From positions 1 through 64,000 of the forward strand of contig NZ_BONZ01000003.1 of assembly GCF_016862975.1 (NCBI RefSeq): a DNA stretch of 64,000 nt, given 5' to 3'. The notes beneath the pieces were generated by a model that was given only the letters and a program-made list of their open reading frames with translations, was not told the origin of the DNA and did no database searches. The translations under genes were made by a program, and so were the position numbers. This document shows, one piece after another, positions 1 through 7,440 of the stretch; within the stretch, counting starts at the first letter, position 1, and the number at the start of each line of letters is the position of its first letter. This DNA is from Rugosimonospora africana (GTDB taxonomy: Bacteria; Actinomycetota; Actinomycetes; Mycobacteriales; Micromonosporaceae).

Positions 1-794
1 GGGCCAGCGCCCGCCGATCCGACGTGGTGGTGCGCACCTGGCGACCGGAACGCGACCGGCGGGTGCTGTGCGTCATCGACACCGGCCGGACGTCGGCGGT
101 CCGGGTCGGCGGCCCGGCGCCACGAGGCGGGGCCGAGTCGCCAGCCGGAACCGAACCACAGACCGGAACCCACCCGCGGGCCGGAGCCGAGCAGCAAGCC
201 GGAGCCGAGCCGCTCGCCGGCGCCGGGCTCAACGAGCCTCGCCTGGATGCCGCCATCGACGCCGCCCTGCTGCTGGCCACGCTCGCCAGCCGGGCCGGCG
301 ACCGGGTCGACCTGCTGGCCATCGACACCGCCATCCGGGCGGCCGTGGACGGCGGCGCCGTGCAGACCCTGCCGCACCGGCTCGCCAATGCCATGGCGAC
401 ACTGCACCCGGCCCTGGTGGAGACCGACTTCGGGCTGGTCGTCGGCGAGATCCTGCGTCGGGAACGGAAACGCGCCCTGGTCGTGCTGTTCACCGCGCTC
501 GAGCCCGGGGCGCTGGGCGAGGGGCTCCTGCCGGTACTGGCGCAGCTGACATCGCGGCACAAGGTGCTGGTGGCGGCCGTACACGATCCGGCGGTGACCG
601 ATCAGACGGCGCAGCGCGGCGACGTCGCCGGGGTGTACGCGGCCGCGGCGGCGCACAAGACCCTGGCCGAACGGGACCGCATCGTCACGGCGCTCGGCCG
701 CAACCAGGTCGAGGTGGTGGACGCCCCGGTGCAGTTGTTCGCGTCCCGGGTGGCCGACGCGTACCTGACGATGAAGGCCGCCGGCCGGCTCTGA
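1..794 (+). CDS. DUF58 domain protein, 3' part (gene cut by left edge)
   Basis: This is the C-terminal part of a DUF58-family protein. The frame is already open at the first full codon (position 3), so the true start lies outside the window. The segment WRPERDRRVLCVIDTGR is the typical DUF58 stretch leading into a vWA-like strand carrying a D-T-G-R motif. A later hydrophobic strand, ALVVLFTALEP, also fits the fold. DUF58 proteins usually accompany MoxR ATPases and membrane partners, and the SpoIIM and RDD genes that follow agree with such an envelope-associated module; the exact role is unknown. Oddity: about 38 Ala/Gly/Glu/Pro-rich residues made of loose AGAE-type repeats are inserted after VRVGG, before the conserved EPRLDAAIDAAL helix. 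The insert stays in frame and is G/C-rich like its surroundings. Confidence 0.8.
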   Translation, partial: ASARRSDVVVRTWRPERDRRVLCVIDTGRTSAVRVGGPAPRGGAESPAGTEPQTGTHPRAGAEQQAGAEPLAGAGLNEPRLDAAIDAALLLATLASRAGDRVDLLAIDTAIRAAVDGGAVQTLPHRLANAMATLHPALVETDFGLVVGEILRRERKRALVVLFTALEPGALGEGLLPVLAQLTSRHKVLVAAVHDPAVTDQTAQRGDVAGVYAAAAAHKTLAERDRIVTALGRNQVEVVDAPVQLFASRVADAYLTMKAAGRL

Positions 795-814
795 AGCGCC
801 CAGGCTCTGTCCGC

Positions 815-1810
815 CTAGACGGTCGGTACGGCCGCCTCGGTGAACTCCTCCCCGAGATCCGTGCTGTACCGCCGGTTGCGCGCCCGGCTTCCGAACGCCA
901 CGACGTAGGTCAGGAACCCGCCCCAGGCGAGTACGCCGATCCCGATGCGCACGGGAGTCGGCAGCCCGGACGGCGTCACGAACGCCTCGATCAGCCCACT
1001 GACCGCGAGCACGACGACCAGCCCCAGCGCCACCAGCATCGCCGAGCGGGCCGCCGCGCCCAGCGCCTGACCTCGGCTGCGCAGCGGCCCCGGCGCGATC
1101 CACGCCCAGCCGATCCGCAGGCCCACGCCGGCCGCCACGAACACCGCGGTCAACTCCAGCAGGCCGTGCGGCAGGATCAGCCCGAAGAACACGTCGGTAC
1201 GGCCGCCGGCGATCATCAGGCCGCCGTCCAGGCCGACGTTGAGAAGGTTGTACGCCAGCGCCAGGAACACCGGGATCACCAGGACCCCGGAAGCCAGGCA
1301 CAGCGCGGAGATCAGAGCGTTGTTCGTCCAGACGTGCAGCGCGAAGTTCTGAGCCGCGTGCTCGGAGTAGTAACTCACGAAGTCGGTGTTGACCAGTTGC
1401 TGGATCTGGTCGTCGGTCAGGAACGCGTGCTGGAAGTCGGGGTGCGACGCGACGTACCACATCAGCCCGAACGACAGCACCGTGAAACTCGTGGCGACCG
1501 CGCACCACCACCGCCACGCCTGGAACACGGCCAGCGGGAAGGTCGCGGTGAAGAACTGACCCACCTGGCTCCAGGACAGCGCGCCGCCCCCGGTGATCGC
1601 GCCACGCGCCGTCAGCACGATCCGGGACAGCCGCGCGACCAGAGCCGGGTCCGCGGCCCGGCTGCGGATCGCCGAGAGGTGCGTCCCGGTCCGCTGGTAC
1701 AGCGCGATCATCTCGTCGACCTCGGCAGCGCGCAGCCGGCGACGGCTCGCCAACTGTTCCAGGCGGCGCCACTCACCGGCGTGCTCCGCCACGTACGCGT
1801 CGAGATCCAC
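815..1810 (-). CDS. Stage II sporulation protein M (SpoIIM/DUF95) family membrane protein
   Basis: Polytopic membrane protein of the SpoIIM/DUF95 family, about 331 residues. About 85 soluble residues, helical and charged (AGEWRRLEQLASRRRLRAAE), come first. Roughly five hydrophobic segments follow (about residues 86-120, 165-200, 205-230, 250-275 and 285-305). The family hallmark FFGLILPHGLLEL lies near residue 205. I chose the GTG at 1810 because conserved family sequence begins at VDLDAYV; an ATG 33 bases upstream would add an unconserved stretch. The gene points away from the RDD gene, with under 60 bases between their starts, so the two probably share a divergent promoter. In non-sporulating actinobacteria this family goes with RDD, DUF58 and MoxR genes. 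The link to envelope assembly or stress is family knowledge plus inference. Confidence 0.88.
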   Translation of the reverse strand: MDLDAYVAEHAGEWRRLEQLASRRRLRAAEVDEMIALYQRTGTHLSAIRSRAADPALVARLSRIVLTARGAITGGGALSWSQVGQFFTATFPLAVFQAWRWWCAVATSFTVLSFGLMWYVASHPDFQHAFLTDDQIQQLVNTDFVSYYSEHAAQNFALHVWTNNALISALCLASGVLVIPVFLALAYNLLNVGLDGGLMIAGGRTDVFFGLILPHGLLELTAVFVAAGVGLRIGWAWIAPGPLRSRGQALGAAARSAMLVALGLVVVLAVSGLIEAFVTPSGLPTPVRIGIGVLAWGGFLTYVVAFGSRARNRRYSTDLGEEFTEAAVPTV

Positions 1811-1867
1811 GGCGTATCCCCGTCCATCCTCGCGACACTCCACGGGATCCCGCAGAGCTTAGCGGTC

Positions 1868-2956
1868 GTGTTGACTGTACGGGTGAGCCTCAACGCGCCA
1901 GAGAACGACGGCCTCCGGCTGTTCAGCGGTGACGCCGTCGAACTCGACATCCGCATCGCCCGACTCGGATCCCGCGCGCTGGCCCGGCTCATCGACCTGG
2001 TGGCTCAGATCGTGCTGACCGTGCTGGTGTCGGGGCTGCTGTCCGTGATCATCATCAACGTGGAGTCCAACCCGGACGACGCGATCCTCCAGGCGGAGTG
2101 GATCATCACTCTCGTGGTGGTGCTGATCGGATACCCCACTCTGCTGGAGTCGAGGACCGCGGGCCGCACGCTCGGCAAGCTGGTCATGGGGCTGCGGGTG
2201 ATCCGCGATGACGGCGGGCCGGTCCGGTTCCGGCACGCGCTGACCCGCGCGCTCGTCGGCATCGCGGTCGAGTTCCCCGCGCTCGGCACCGGAGTGGCGC
2301 TCCCGATCGGCTGGCTGATCAGCATCTGGACGATGCTGGTCAACCCGCTCGGCAAGCGGGTAGGCGATCTCGCCGCCGGCACCATCGTCATCCACGACCG
2401 CACCCCGGCGAGCTGGGGCTGGGTGCCGGCGATGCCGCCACAGCTGGCCGGCTGGGCCGCGACGCTGGACCTCACCGGCCTCGACGACGACCTGGCGCTG
2501 ACGGTCCGCCACTATCTCGCCCGCAACCGGGAACTGCGCGAGCCGGCCCGCTCCCGCCTCGGGTACGCCCTGGCCAGCGAGGTCGCCGAGTGCACCACGC
2601 CGGAGGTACCGCCGGGCACTCCGGGCTGGGCCTACCTGGCCGCCGTACTCGCGGAGCGCAACCGGCGGTCGGCTCAGCGCCTGATGCGCACCCGGTTGGT
2701 GACCGACCGGATCTGGCCCGAGCTGAGCCGCGCGGTACGGGTGGCGCAGACCCAACCGGTCTGGCCGGTCGCGTTGCCGGCCCCGCCCGGAATCCCTGTC
2801 CCGCCCGGAATCTCCCTCCCGCCAGGAGGCACTGTCCCGCCCGGAATCCCCGTCCCGCAGAGAGGCCCTGTCCCACCGGGAAGCCCCGTGCCATCACCGG
2901 GACCCGTCCCACCGCGGAGTCCGGTTCCGAGCGGGCCACCGGCACCGCCGGCCTGA
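1868..2956 (+). CDS. RDD family membrane protein with proline-rich tail
   Basis: RDD-domain integral membrane protein, about 362 residues. The RDD signature is visible as LGSRALARLIDLVAQ near the N-terminus, followed by several hydrophobic helices. The conserved segment AGRTLGKLVMGLRVIRDDGG then leads into the last helices. A soluble region (about residues 185-295) is followed by about 65 residues of Pro/Gly repeats (PVPPG, SPVP and similar). The start is uncertain: GTG 1868, TTG 1871 and GTG 1883 are all in frame and none has a clear Shine-Dalgarno sequence. It is divergent to the SpoIIM gene. RDD proteins are poorly characterised, and some act as transporters. The tail is low-complexity and may be a cell-wall spanning or protein-binding stretch, which is inference. 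Confidence 0.82.
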   Translation: MLTVRVSLNAPENDGLRLFSGDAVELDIRIARLGSRALARLIDLVAQIVLTVLVSGLLSVIIINVESNPDDAILQAEWIITLVVVLIGYPTLLESRTAGRTLGKLVMGLRVIRDDGGPVRFRHALTRALVGIAVEFPALGTGVALPIGWLISIWTMLVNPLGKRVGDLAAGTIVIHDRTPASWGWVPAMPPQLAGWAATLDLTGLDDDLALTVRHYLARNRELREPARSRLGYALASEVAECTTPEVPPGTPGWAYLAAVLAERNRRSAQRLMRTRLVTDRIWPELSRAVRVAQTQPVWPVALPAPPGIPVPPGISLPPGGTVPPGIPVPQRGPVPPGSPVPSPGPVPPRSPVPSGPPAPPA

Positions 2957-2964
2957 TCGTCGGC

Positions 2965-3028
2965 CGCACTCGACAGTGCGCCTATACGGCAGCGGCCCCG
3001 CACCTCCCAGATCGGGTGGTGCGGGGCC
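2965..3028. terminator. Two hairpins between the convergent RDD and peptide-ABC genes
   Basis: The first is a 6-bp perfect hairpin (CGCACT, loop CGAC, AGTGCG) at 2965-2980, eight bases after the RDD stop. The second is an 11-bp perfect hairpin with arms GGCCCCGCACC (2994-3004) and GGTGCGGGGCC (3018-3028). Neither has a T-run, as is common for actinobacterial terminators. They lie between converging genes and could end transcription from both sides. Confidence 0.55.
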
Positions 3029-3049
3029 GGAACGCTGAGAACACACCCT

Positions 3050-3170
3050 CAGACGTTGCCGTCGCGGTCTGTGCTCACCTCCGCCACAAACCGGCTCCGG
3101 CTGCGCTCAGACGTTGCAACCGCGGTCTGTGCTCACCTCCGCCACAAACCGGCTCCGGCTGCGCTCAGAC
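3050..3170 (-). repeat. Tandem pair of a dispersed intergenic repeat, locus 1 (58-bp period)
   Basis: Two head-to-tail copies of a 58-bp unit. The 40-bp core occupies 3071-3110 and 3129-3168 and is identical in both. On the minus strand the core starts CTGAGCGCAGCCGGAGCC and ends GGCGGAGGTGAGCAC. The TGA stop codon of the peptide ABC ATPase gene (3165-3167) lies inside the second copy. Related pairs occur at 26349-26465 and 30687-30780. The core differs between loci at a few positions (TTTGTGG here, TCTTTGG at the other two). The function is unknown. Confidence 0.85.
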
Positions 3171-4235
3171 AAGCTTGAGCGCCTCCGCGAAGTGGCACGC
3201 CGCCTGGTGGCCCTGGCCCCGGTCGATGAGCGCCGGAAGCTCGTTCACGCACTTCTGCTTCTCGTTTTCCGAGAGCTGGTTCGCGAACTTCGGGCACCGC
3301 GTACGGAACCGGCAGCCGGACGGCGGGTTCACCGGGCTCGGCACCTCACCGGTCAGCAGCACACGCTGCCGGGTCCGCTCCTTCTGCGGGTCCGGCAGCG
3401 GGATCGCCGAGATCAGCGCCTGCGTGTACGGGTGGGCCGCCTTCGTGAACAGCTCCTCGACCGGCGCCGTCTCCACGATCCGGCCGAGGTACATGACCGC
3501 GACCCGGTGCGCGATGTGCCGGATGACCGACAGGTCGTGCGAGATGAACAGGAAGGACAGGCCCAGCTCGGTCTGCAGATCCTCGAGCAGGTTGATCACG
3601 CCCGCCTGGATCGACACGTCCAGCGCCGAGACCGGCTCGTCGAGCACGAGCACCTTCGGCCGTAGAGCCAGGGCGCGGGCGATGCCGACACGCTGGCGCT
3701 GGCCGCCGGAGAACTCGTGTGCGTACCGGTTGCCGTGCTCGGGGTTGAGCCCGACCTGGCGCAGCAGCTCACGGACCTTCTTCTGCCCGTCGGACGAGTT
3801 GCCGTACAGGCCGTGGATGCGCAGCGGCTCCGCCACGATCTCGTTGACCGTCATCCTGGGGTCCAGCGACGCGAACGGGTCCTGGAAGACGATCTGAAGG
3901 TCCCGCCGCAGCGGTCGCATCGCACCGCTGGACAGCTTGGTGAGGTCCTTGCCGGCGTACGTGATCTCGCCGGAGGTCGCGTCGACCAGGTTGAGCACCA
4001 GGCGACCGGTGGTCGTCTTGCCGCAACCCGACTCGCCGACCAGGCCCAGCGTCTCGTGGGGCATCAGGTCGAACGAGACGTCACAGACCGCGTGTACCTC
4101 GCCGACCCGGCGCCGGATGACGCCCTTGGATCGGACCGGGAAGTGCTTGACCAGGTTGCGCACCGACAGCACCGGCGCGGCGTTGCTGGTCGGCTCCCGC
4201 CCGGTCGACTGGGTGGGGATGTCGACGGTGGTCAC
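3165..4235 (-). CDS. Peptide ABC transporter ATP-binding protein (DppF/OppF type)
   Basis: Second ATPase of a dipeptide/oligopeptide importer, 356 residues, cytoplasmic face of the membrane. It carries Walker A GESGCGKT (about 67-74), the Q-loop VFQDP, the ABC signature FSGGQRQR (about 175), Walker B VLVLDEP (about 195-201) and the switch histidine in FISHD. At the C-terminus is the oligopeptide HPY-type extension (VPSPVNPPSGCRFRTRCP), whose cysteines in some family members hold an Fe-S cluster. The start GTG at 4235 overlaps the stop of the preceding ATPase gene (GTGA) and has AGGAGG seven bases upstream; an open frame extends further up but inside that gene. It is last in the operon. Its TGA lies inside a tandem repeat element. 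Confidence 0.93.
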   Translation of the reverse strand: MTTVDIPTQSTGREPTSNAAPVLSVRNLVKHFPVRSKGVIRRRVGEVHAVCDVSFDLMPHETLGLVGESGCGKTTTGRLVLNLVDATSGEITYAGKDLTKLSSGAMRPLRRDLQIVFQDPFASLDPRMTVNEIVAEPLRIHGLYGNSSDGQKKVRELLRQVGLNPEHGNRYAHEFSGGQRQRVGIARALALRPKVLVLDEPVSALDVSIQAGVINLLEDLQTELGLSFLFISHDLSVIRHIAHRVAVMYLGRIVETAPVEELFTKAAHPYTQALISAIPLPDPQKERTRQRVLLTGEVPSPVNPPSGCRFRTRCPKFANQLSENEKQKCVNELPALIDRGQGHQAACHFAEALKLV

Positions 4236-5332
4236 TGTGCTACCTCCTGATCCGCCGAATCGATCAGGTCCGGGTCGGCGGATGTCGTACTGAACAGCTG
4301 CCGGGCACTCACGCCGACCAGCTTCTCGTGGAAGTGGCACGCCGCGAGGTGAGCCGAGCTGTCCGTGGCGACCAGGTTGGGCTCGTTTTCCTCGCACACG
4401 TCCTGGGCGAGCGGGCAGCGCGGCGTGAACGGGCAGCCGGCCGGCAGGTTGACCAGCGACGGCGGGGCGCCGGTGATGGGGGTGAGCCGCTGCTTGCTGG
4501 ACGAGTCCAGGCGGGGCAGGCTGCCCAGTAGGCCGAGAGCGTACGGCATCCGGGGCCGGTAGAAGATGTCGTCGATCGACCCCACCTCTACCAGCTTGCC
4601 GGCGTACATCACGCAGATCCGCTCGGCGTGCCCGGCGATCACACCCAGGTCATGGGTGATCAGGACGAGTGCCGCACCGGTCTCCGCCCGAGCCGCTTCC
4701 AGCGCCTCGAGCACCTGCGCCTGTACCGTCACGTCCAGCGCCGTCGTCGGCTCGTCCGCGATGATCACGTCCGGGTTGTTGGCCATCGCGATCGCGATCA
4801 CCACCCGCTGCCGCATACCGCCGGACATCTCGTGTGGGTAGTTGCTAACCCGCTGCTCGGGGAACGGGATGCCGACCAGCCGCAGCAGCTCGACGGCCCG
4901 GTCGTGGGCCCCCTGCTTCGAGACGTCGTTGTGCGCCAGCACCGCCTCGGCCAGCTGGTACCCGACGGTGTAGACCGGGTTCAGCGACGTCAGCGGATCC
5001 TGGAAGATCATCGAGATCTTGTTGCCCCGGATCTCCGCGTACTGGTTCTCGGACTTGCCCAGCAGGCTCTCGCCCTGGAACCGGATCGATCCGCTGACCC
5101 GTGCGGACTTGGGCAGCAGGCCCATCACCGCGAGGGAGCTGACCGACTTGCCAGAGCCCGACTCGCCCACGATCCCCATGGCCTCGCCCCGGCGCAGCTG
5201 GTAGCTGACGCCGCGCACGGCGTTAACGACGCCGTCGTCCGTGGGGAACGACACAGTGAGGTTCTCGACCTCAAGCAGCACGTCCGGGTCGGACTCCGAC
5301 CGGCCGAGCTGAATATTTGTCTTCACGGTCAC
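4232..5332 (-). CDS. Peptide ABC transporter ATP-binding protein (DppD/OppD type)
   Basis: First ATPase of the peptide importer, 366 residues. It has Walker A GESGSGKS (about 56-63), the Q-loop IFQDPLTSLNPV, the signature MSGGMRQRV, Walker B VIIADEPTTALD and the switch His in LITHD. The C-terminal substrate-type extension (PAGCPFTPRCPLAQDVC) is characteristic of the OppD/DppD group. The GTG start at 5332 overlaps the end of the permease gene by four bases (GTGA), so translation of the two is probably coupled. With the partner ATPase it would form a heterodimer energising the two permeases encoded upstream in the same operon. Substrate (di- or oligopeptide, nickel or other) cannot be read from the ATPase. 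Confidence 0.93.
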   Translation of the reverse strand: MTVKTNIQLGRSESDPDVLLEVENLTVSFPTDDGVVNAVRGVSYQLRRGEAMGIVGESGSGKSVSSLAVMGLLPKSARVSGSIRFQGESLLGKSENQYAEIRGNKISMIFQDPLTSLNPVYTVGYQLAEAVLAHNDVSKQGAHDRAVELLRLVGIPFPEQRVSNYPHEMSGGMRQRVVIAIAMANNPDVIIADEPTTALDVTVQAQVLEALEAARAETGAALVLITHDLGVIAGHAERICVMYAGKLVEVGSIDDIFYRPRMPYALGLLGSLPRLDSSSKQRLTPITGAPPSLVNLPAGCPFTPRCPLAQDVCEENEPNLVATDSSAHLAACHFHEKLVGVSARQLFSTTSADPDLIDSADQEVAQ

Positions 5333-6276
5333 CGTCGCTGCCTTGTCTGTTGGGGGTCGAGCGCGTCGCGCAGGCCGTCACCGAGGAAGTTGACGGTCAG
5401 CGCGACCAGGATGATGAACAGACCCGGGAAGTAGAACAGCCACGGCCGGGTGTTCACGGCACCCTGACCCAGCGTAATCAGCACTCCGAGAGAAGTATCC
5501 GGTGGGCGGACGCCGAAGCCCAGGAAAGAGAGCGAAGTCTCCGCCAGGATGCCGCTGGCCACCAGCAGCGTGGCGTTGACCACAACCACCGCGAACGCGT
5601 TGGGTACCAGGTGGCGCAGCATGATCCGGATGTCGGACGCGCCGAGTGCCCGGGCGGCCTCGACGTACTCCCGTTCCCGGATCGACAGCACCATGCCCCG
5701 GACGACCCGGCCCACGTACGGGGCGGCGAGTCCGCCGAGGATGATCGCGATGATCCACCAGCTGCCGGAGAAGTTGTTCGCCAGCGCCGCGGCGAGCGCG
5801 AGGCTCGGGATCGTCAGGATCAGGTCGGCGAAACGCATGAGTGCGTTGTCGACGAACCCCTTGTAGTACCCGGAGATCGTGCCCCAGAGGGTGCCACCGA
5901 CGGTCGCGATCAGGGCGATGCTCAGCGCCACCTTGATCGACTGCTGGAGTCCCCGCAGGACCTGCGCGAACATGTCGTGGCCCAGGTTGTCCGTGCCGAA
6001 GGGGTGCTTCATCGACGGCGGGACGCTGTTGTCCGGCGTGATCGTCGTGTACTGGTATTTCCACAGGTGCGGTCCGACGAACGCGAACAGGACCAGCAGG
6101 AGGAAGACGATCAGGCTGCCGACGGCGAGCTTGTGCCGCAGGAACCGGCGCATTGTCTGCTGGAACTGGCTGCGGTCCTTGACGGTGAACTCGCGCTCGA
6201 CCCGCCCGGTGGCCGGATCGGTGGCGACGGGCTTGCCCGCGGACGGGGCGGCGGCCTTCGTGGTCGGCTCGGTCAT
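5329..6276 (-). CDS. Peptide ABC transporter permease (DppC/OppC type)
   Basis: Inner-membrane permease of the BPD_transp_1 fold, 315 residues. A cytoplasmic N-terminal stretch (about 50 residues, KDRSQFQQTMRRFLRHK) precedes the first helix (LAVGSLIVFLLLVLFAFVG). The DppC/OppC signature HPFGTDNLGHDMFAQVLRG is present. The EAA loop reads REREYVEAARALGASDIRIMLRHLVPN, with the conserved EAA---G pattern that docks on the ATPases. The ATG start is at 6276. It follows the other permease gene after 60 bases, which contain no gene. The neighbours fix its role as half of the translocation pore. Confidence 0.93.
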   Translation of the reverse strand: MTEPTTKAAAPSAGKPVATDPATGRVEREFTVKDRSQFQQTMRRFLRHKLAVGSLIVFLLLVLFAFVGPHLWKYQYTTITPDNSVPPSMKHPFGTDNLGHDMFAQVLRGLQQSIKVALSIALIATVGGTLWGTISGYYKGFVDNALMRFADLILTIPSLALAAALANNFSGSWWIIAIILGGLAAPYVGRVVRGMVLSIREREYVEAARALGASDIRIMLRHLVPNAFAVVVVNATLLVASGILAETSLSFLGFGVRPPDTSLGVLITLGQGAVNTRPWLFYFPGLFIILVALTVNFLGDGLRDALDPQQTRQRR

Positions 6277-6336
6277 GACGCCACCTCGTTCCGGCGGACC
6301 TCGGGTGTGGGATCGGTCGTACCGATCGGCTGGAAC

Positions 6337-7323
6337 TCAAGCATGACGGATCCTCGGGTCCAGGACGCCGTACAGAAGGTCGGCGATGAGGTTGAAGAGG
6401 ATCACAATGGTGGCCGACACCAGCAGCCAGCCCATCATCAGGTGCGCGTCCTTGTCCCGCAGCGACTGCACGAACAACGCGCCCATGCCCTGCCACTGGA
6501 ACACCGTCTCGGTGAGGATCGCGCCGCCGAGCAGCGCGGCGATGTCCAGGGCAGTGACCGTGGTCAGCGGGATCAGCGCGTTGCGCAGCGCGTGCCGGAC
6601 GAGCACCTTGCGCGAGCGCAGGCCCTTGGCGCGGGCCAGGCGCACGTGGTCGCTGTTGAGCACCTCAAGCATGGACGCGCGGGTGAATCGGGTCCACCCG
6701 GCGTAGCCAGCGAGGCCGAGCACGATGGTTGGCAAGACCATGTGACCCGCGACGTCGGTGATGTGTCCCCAGGTCGTATCGTTTTCCAGTACGACCGATT
6801 TGTCGCCGATGGTATAGAACGTGTTGGCGCTGACGTTCTGGTTGTACCAGATGCCCCAGGACTTCAGCAGCACCGCGAACCAGAACACCGGCATCGACAG
6901 GAACAGGAAGCCGAAGAACGTCGTGGTGTAGTCGAGCGCGCTGTACTGCTTGACCGCGCTCAAGACACCGGTGATGATCGCCAGGATCAGTGCGATCAGC
7001 ACCGAGAAGAACACTAGGCGCATGGTCACCCACAGGTGGCTGCCGATCTCGCTGCCAATGTTGTCACTGGGCTGCACCGCAGCACCGAAGTTGCCGTGCA
7101 GCACGAGGCCCTTGAGCCAGTTCCAGTACTGCAGCGGCCAAGACTGGTCCAGACCTAGCCGATGCTCCTCCAGCTTGATCGTCTGGGGCGGCGGCGGCGG
7201 GTTGCGCAGCTTGATGGACTCCAAGGGATCGCCCGAGAGCTTGACCATGATGAAGACCAGGATCGTCGATCCGAGGAGGACCGGGACCGAGATCAGCACG
7301 CGTCGGATCGTGTACGCGAGCAT
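6337..7323 (-). CDS. Peptide ABC transporter permease (DppB/OppB type)
   Basis: DppB/OppB-type permease, 328 residues. The N-terminal helix is RRVLISVPVLLGSTILVFIMV, followed by the typical periplasmic segment containing an LGLDQSWPLQYWNWLKG stretch. The remaining helices and an EAA loop (LEVLNSDHVRLARAKGLRSRKVLVRHALRN) complete the fold. It starts at ATG 7323 and is separated from the substrate-binding protein gene by about 110 bases holding two stem-loops. It pairs with the DppC-type permease downstream. Confidence 0.93.
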   Translation of the reverse strand: MLAYTIRRVLISVPVLLGSTILVFIMVKLSGDPLESIKLRNPPPPPQTIKLEEHRLGLDQSWPLQYWNWLKGLVLHGNFGAAVQPSDNIGSEIGSHLWVTMRLVFFSVLIALILAIITGVLSAVKQYSALDYTTTFFGFLFLSMPVFWFAVLLKSWGIWYNQNVSANTFYTIGDKSVVLENDTTWGHITDVAGHMVLPTIVLGLAGYAGWTRFTRASMLEVLNSDHVRLARAKGLRSRKVLVRHALRNALIPLTTVTALDIAALLGGAILTETVFQWQGMGALFVQSLRDKDAHLMMGWLLVSATIVILFNLIADLLYGVLDPRIRHA

Positions 7324-7353
7324 GTGTTACCTCCCACTGTGGGGCCGTCCAGT

Positions 7354-7440
7354 AGTGGACCCCGGACGCCGGAGCGTCCGGGGCCCACTTGGCTGACTGG
7401 CGGTAGAGCTGCCGTGCGTTACCTGACGAAGATCGTCAGG
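7354..7440. promoter_or_regulatory. Two stem-loops between the binding-protein gene and its permease genes
   Basis: The larger is a 15-bp stem with one mismatch: AGTGGACCCCGGACG (7354-7368), six-base loop, CGTCCGGGGCCCACT (7375-7389). The second is an 8-bp perfect stem, CCTGACGA (7422-7429), AGA, TCGTCAGG (7433-7440), overlapping the last codons of the binding-protein gene. In ABC operons such intercistronic hairpins often stabilise or attenuate the transcript so that the binding protein is made in excess; that is the likely role here, by inference. Confidence 0.6.

Noticed and set aside
68-1867. Upstream extension of the RDD protein frame by 600 codons
   Set aside because: It overlaps the DUF58 gene and the SpoIIM-like gene and has no family similarity before the RDD domain.
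3050-3170. Possible mini CRISPR array (short repeats with connectors)
   Set aside because: Only two repeats per site, connectors repeat within a site instead of being unique spacers, and no cas genes are in the window.
7333-7343. CCCACTGTGGG as a sixth copy of the TCCACWGTGGA word
   Set aside because: It differs at both ends and is intergenic, so it was not counted.
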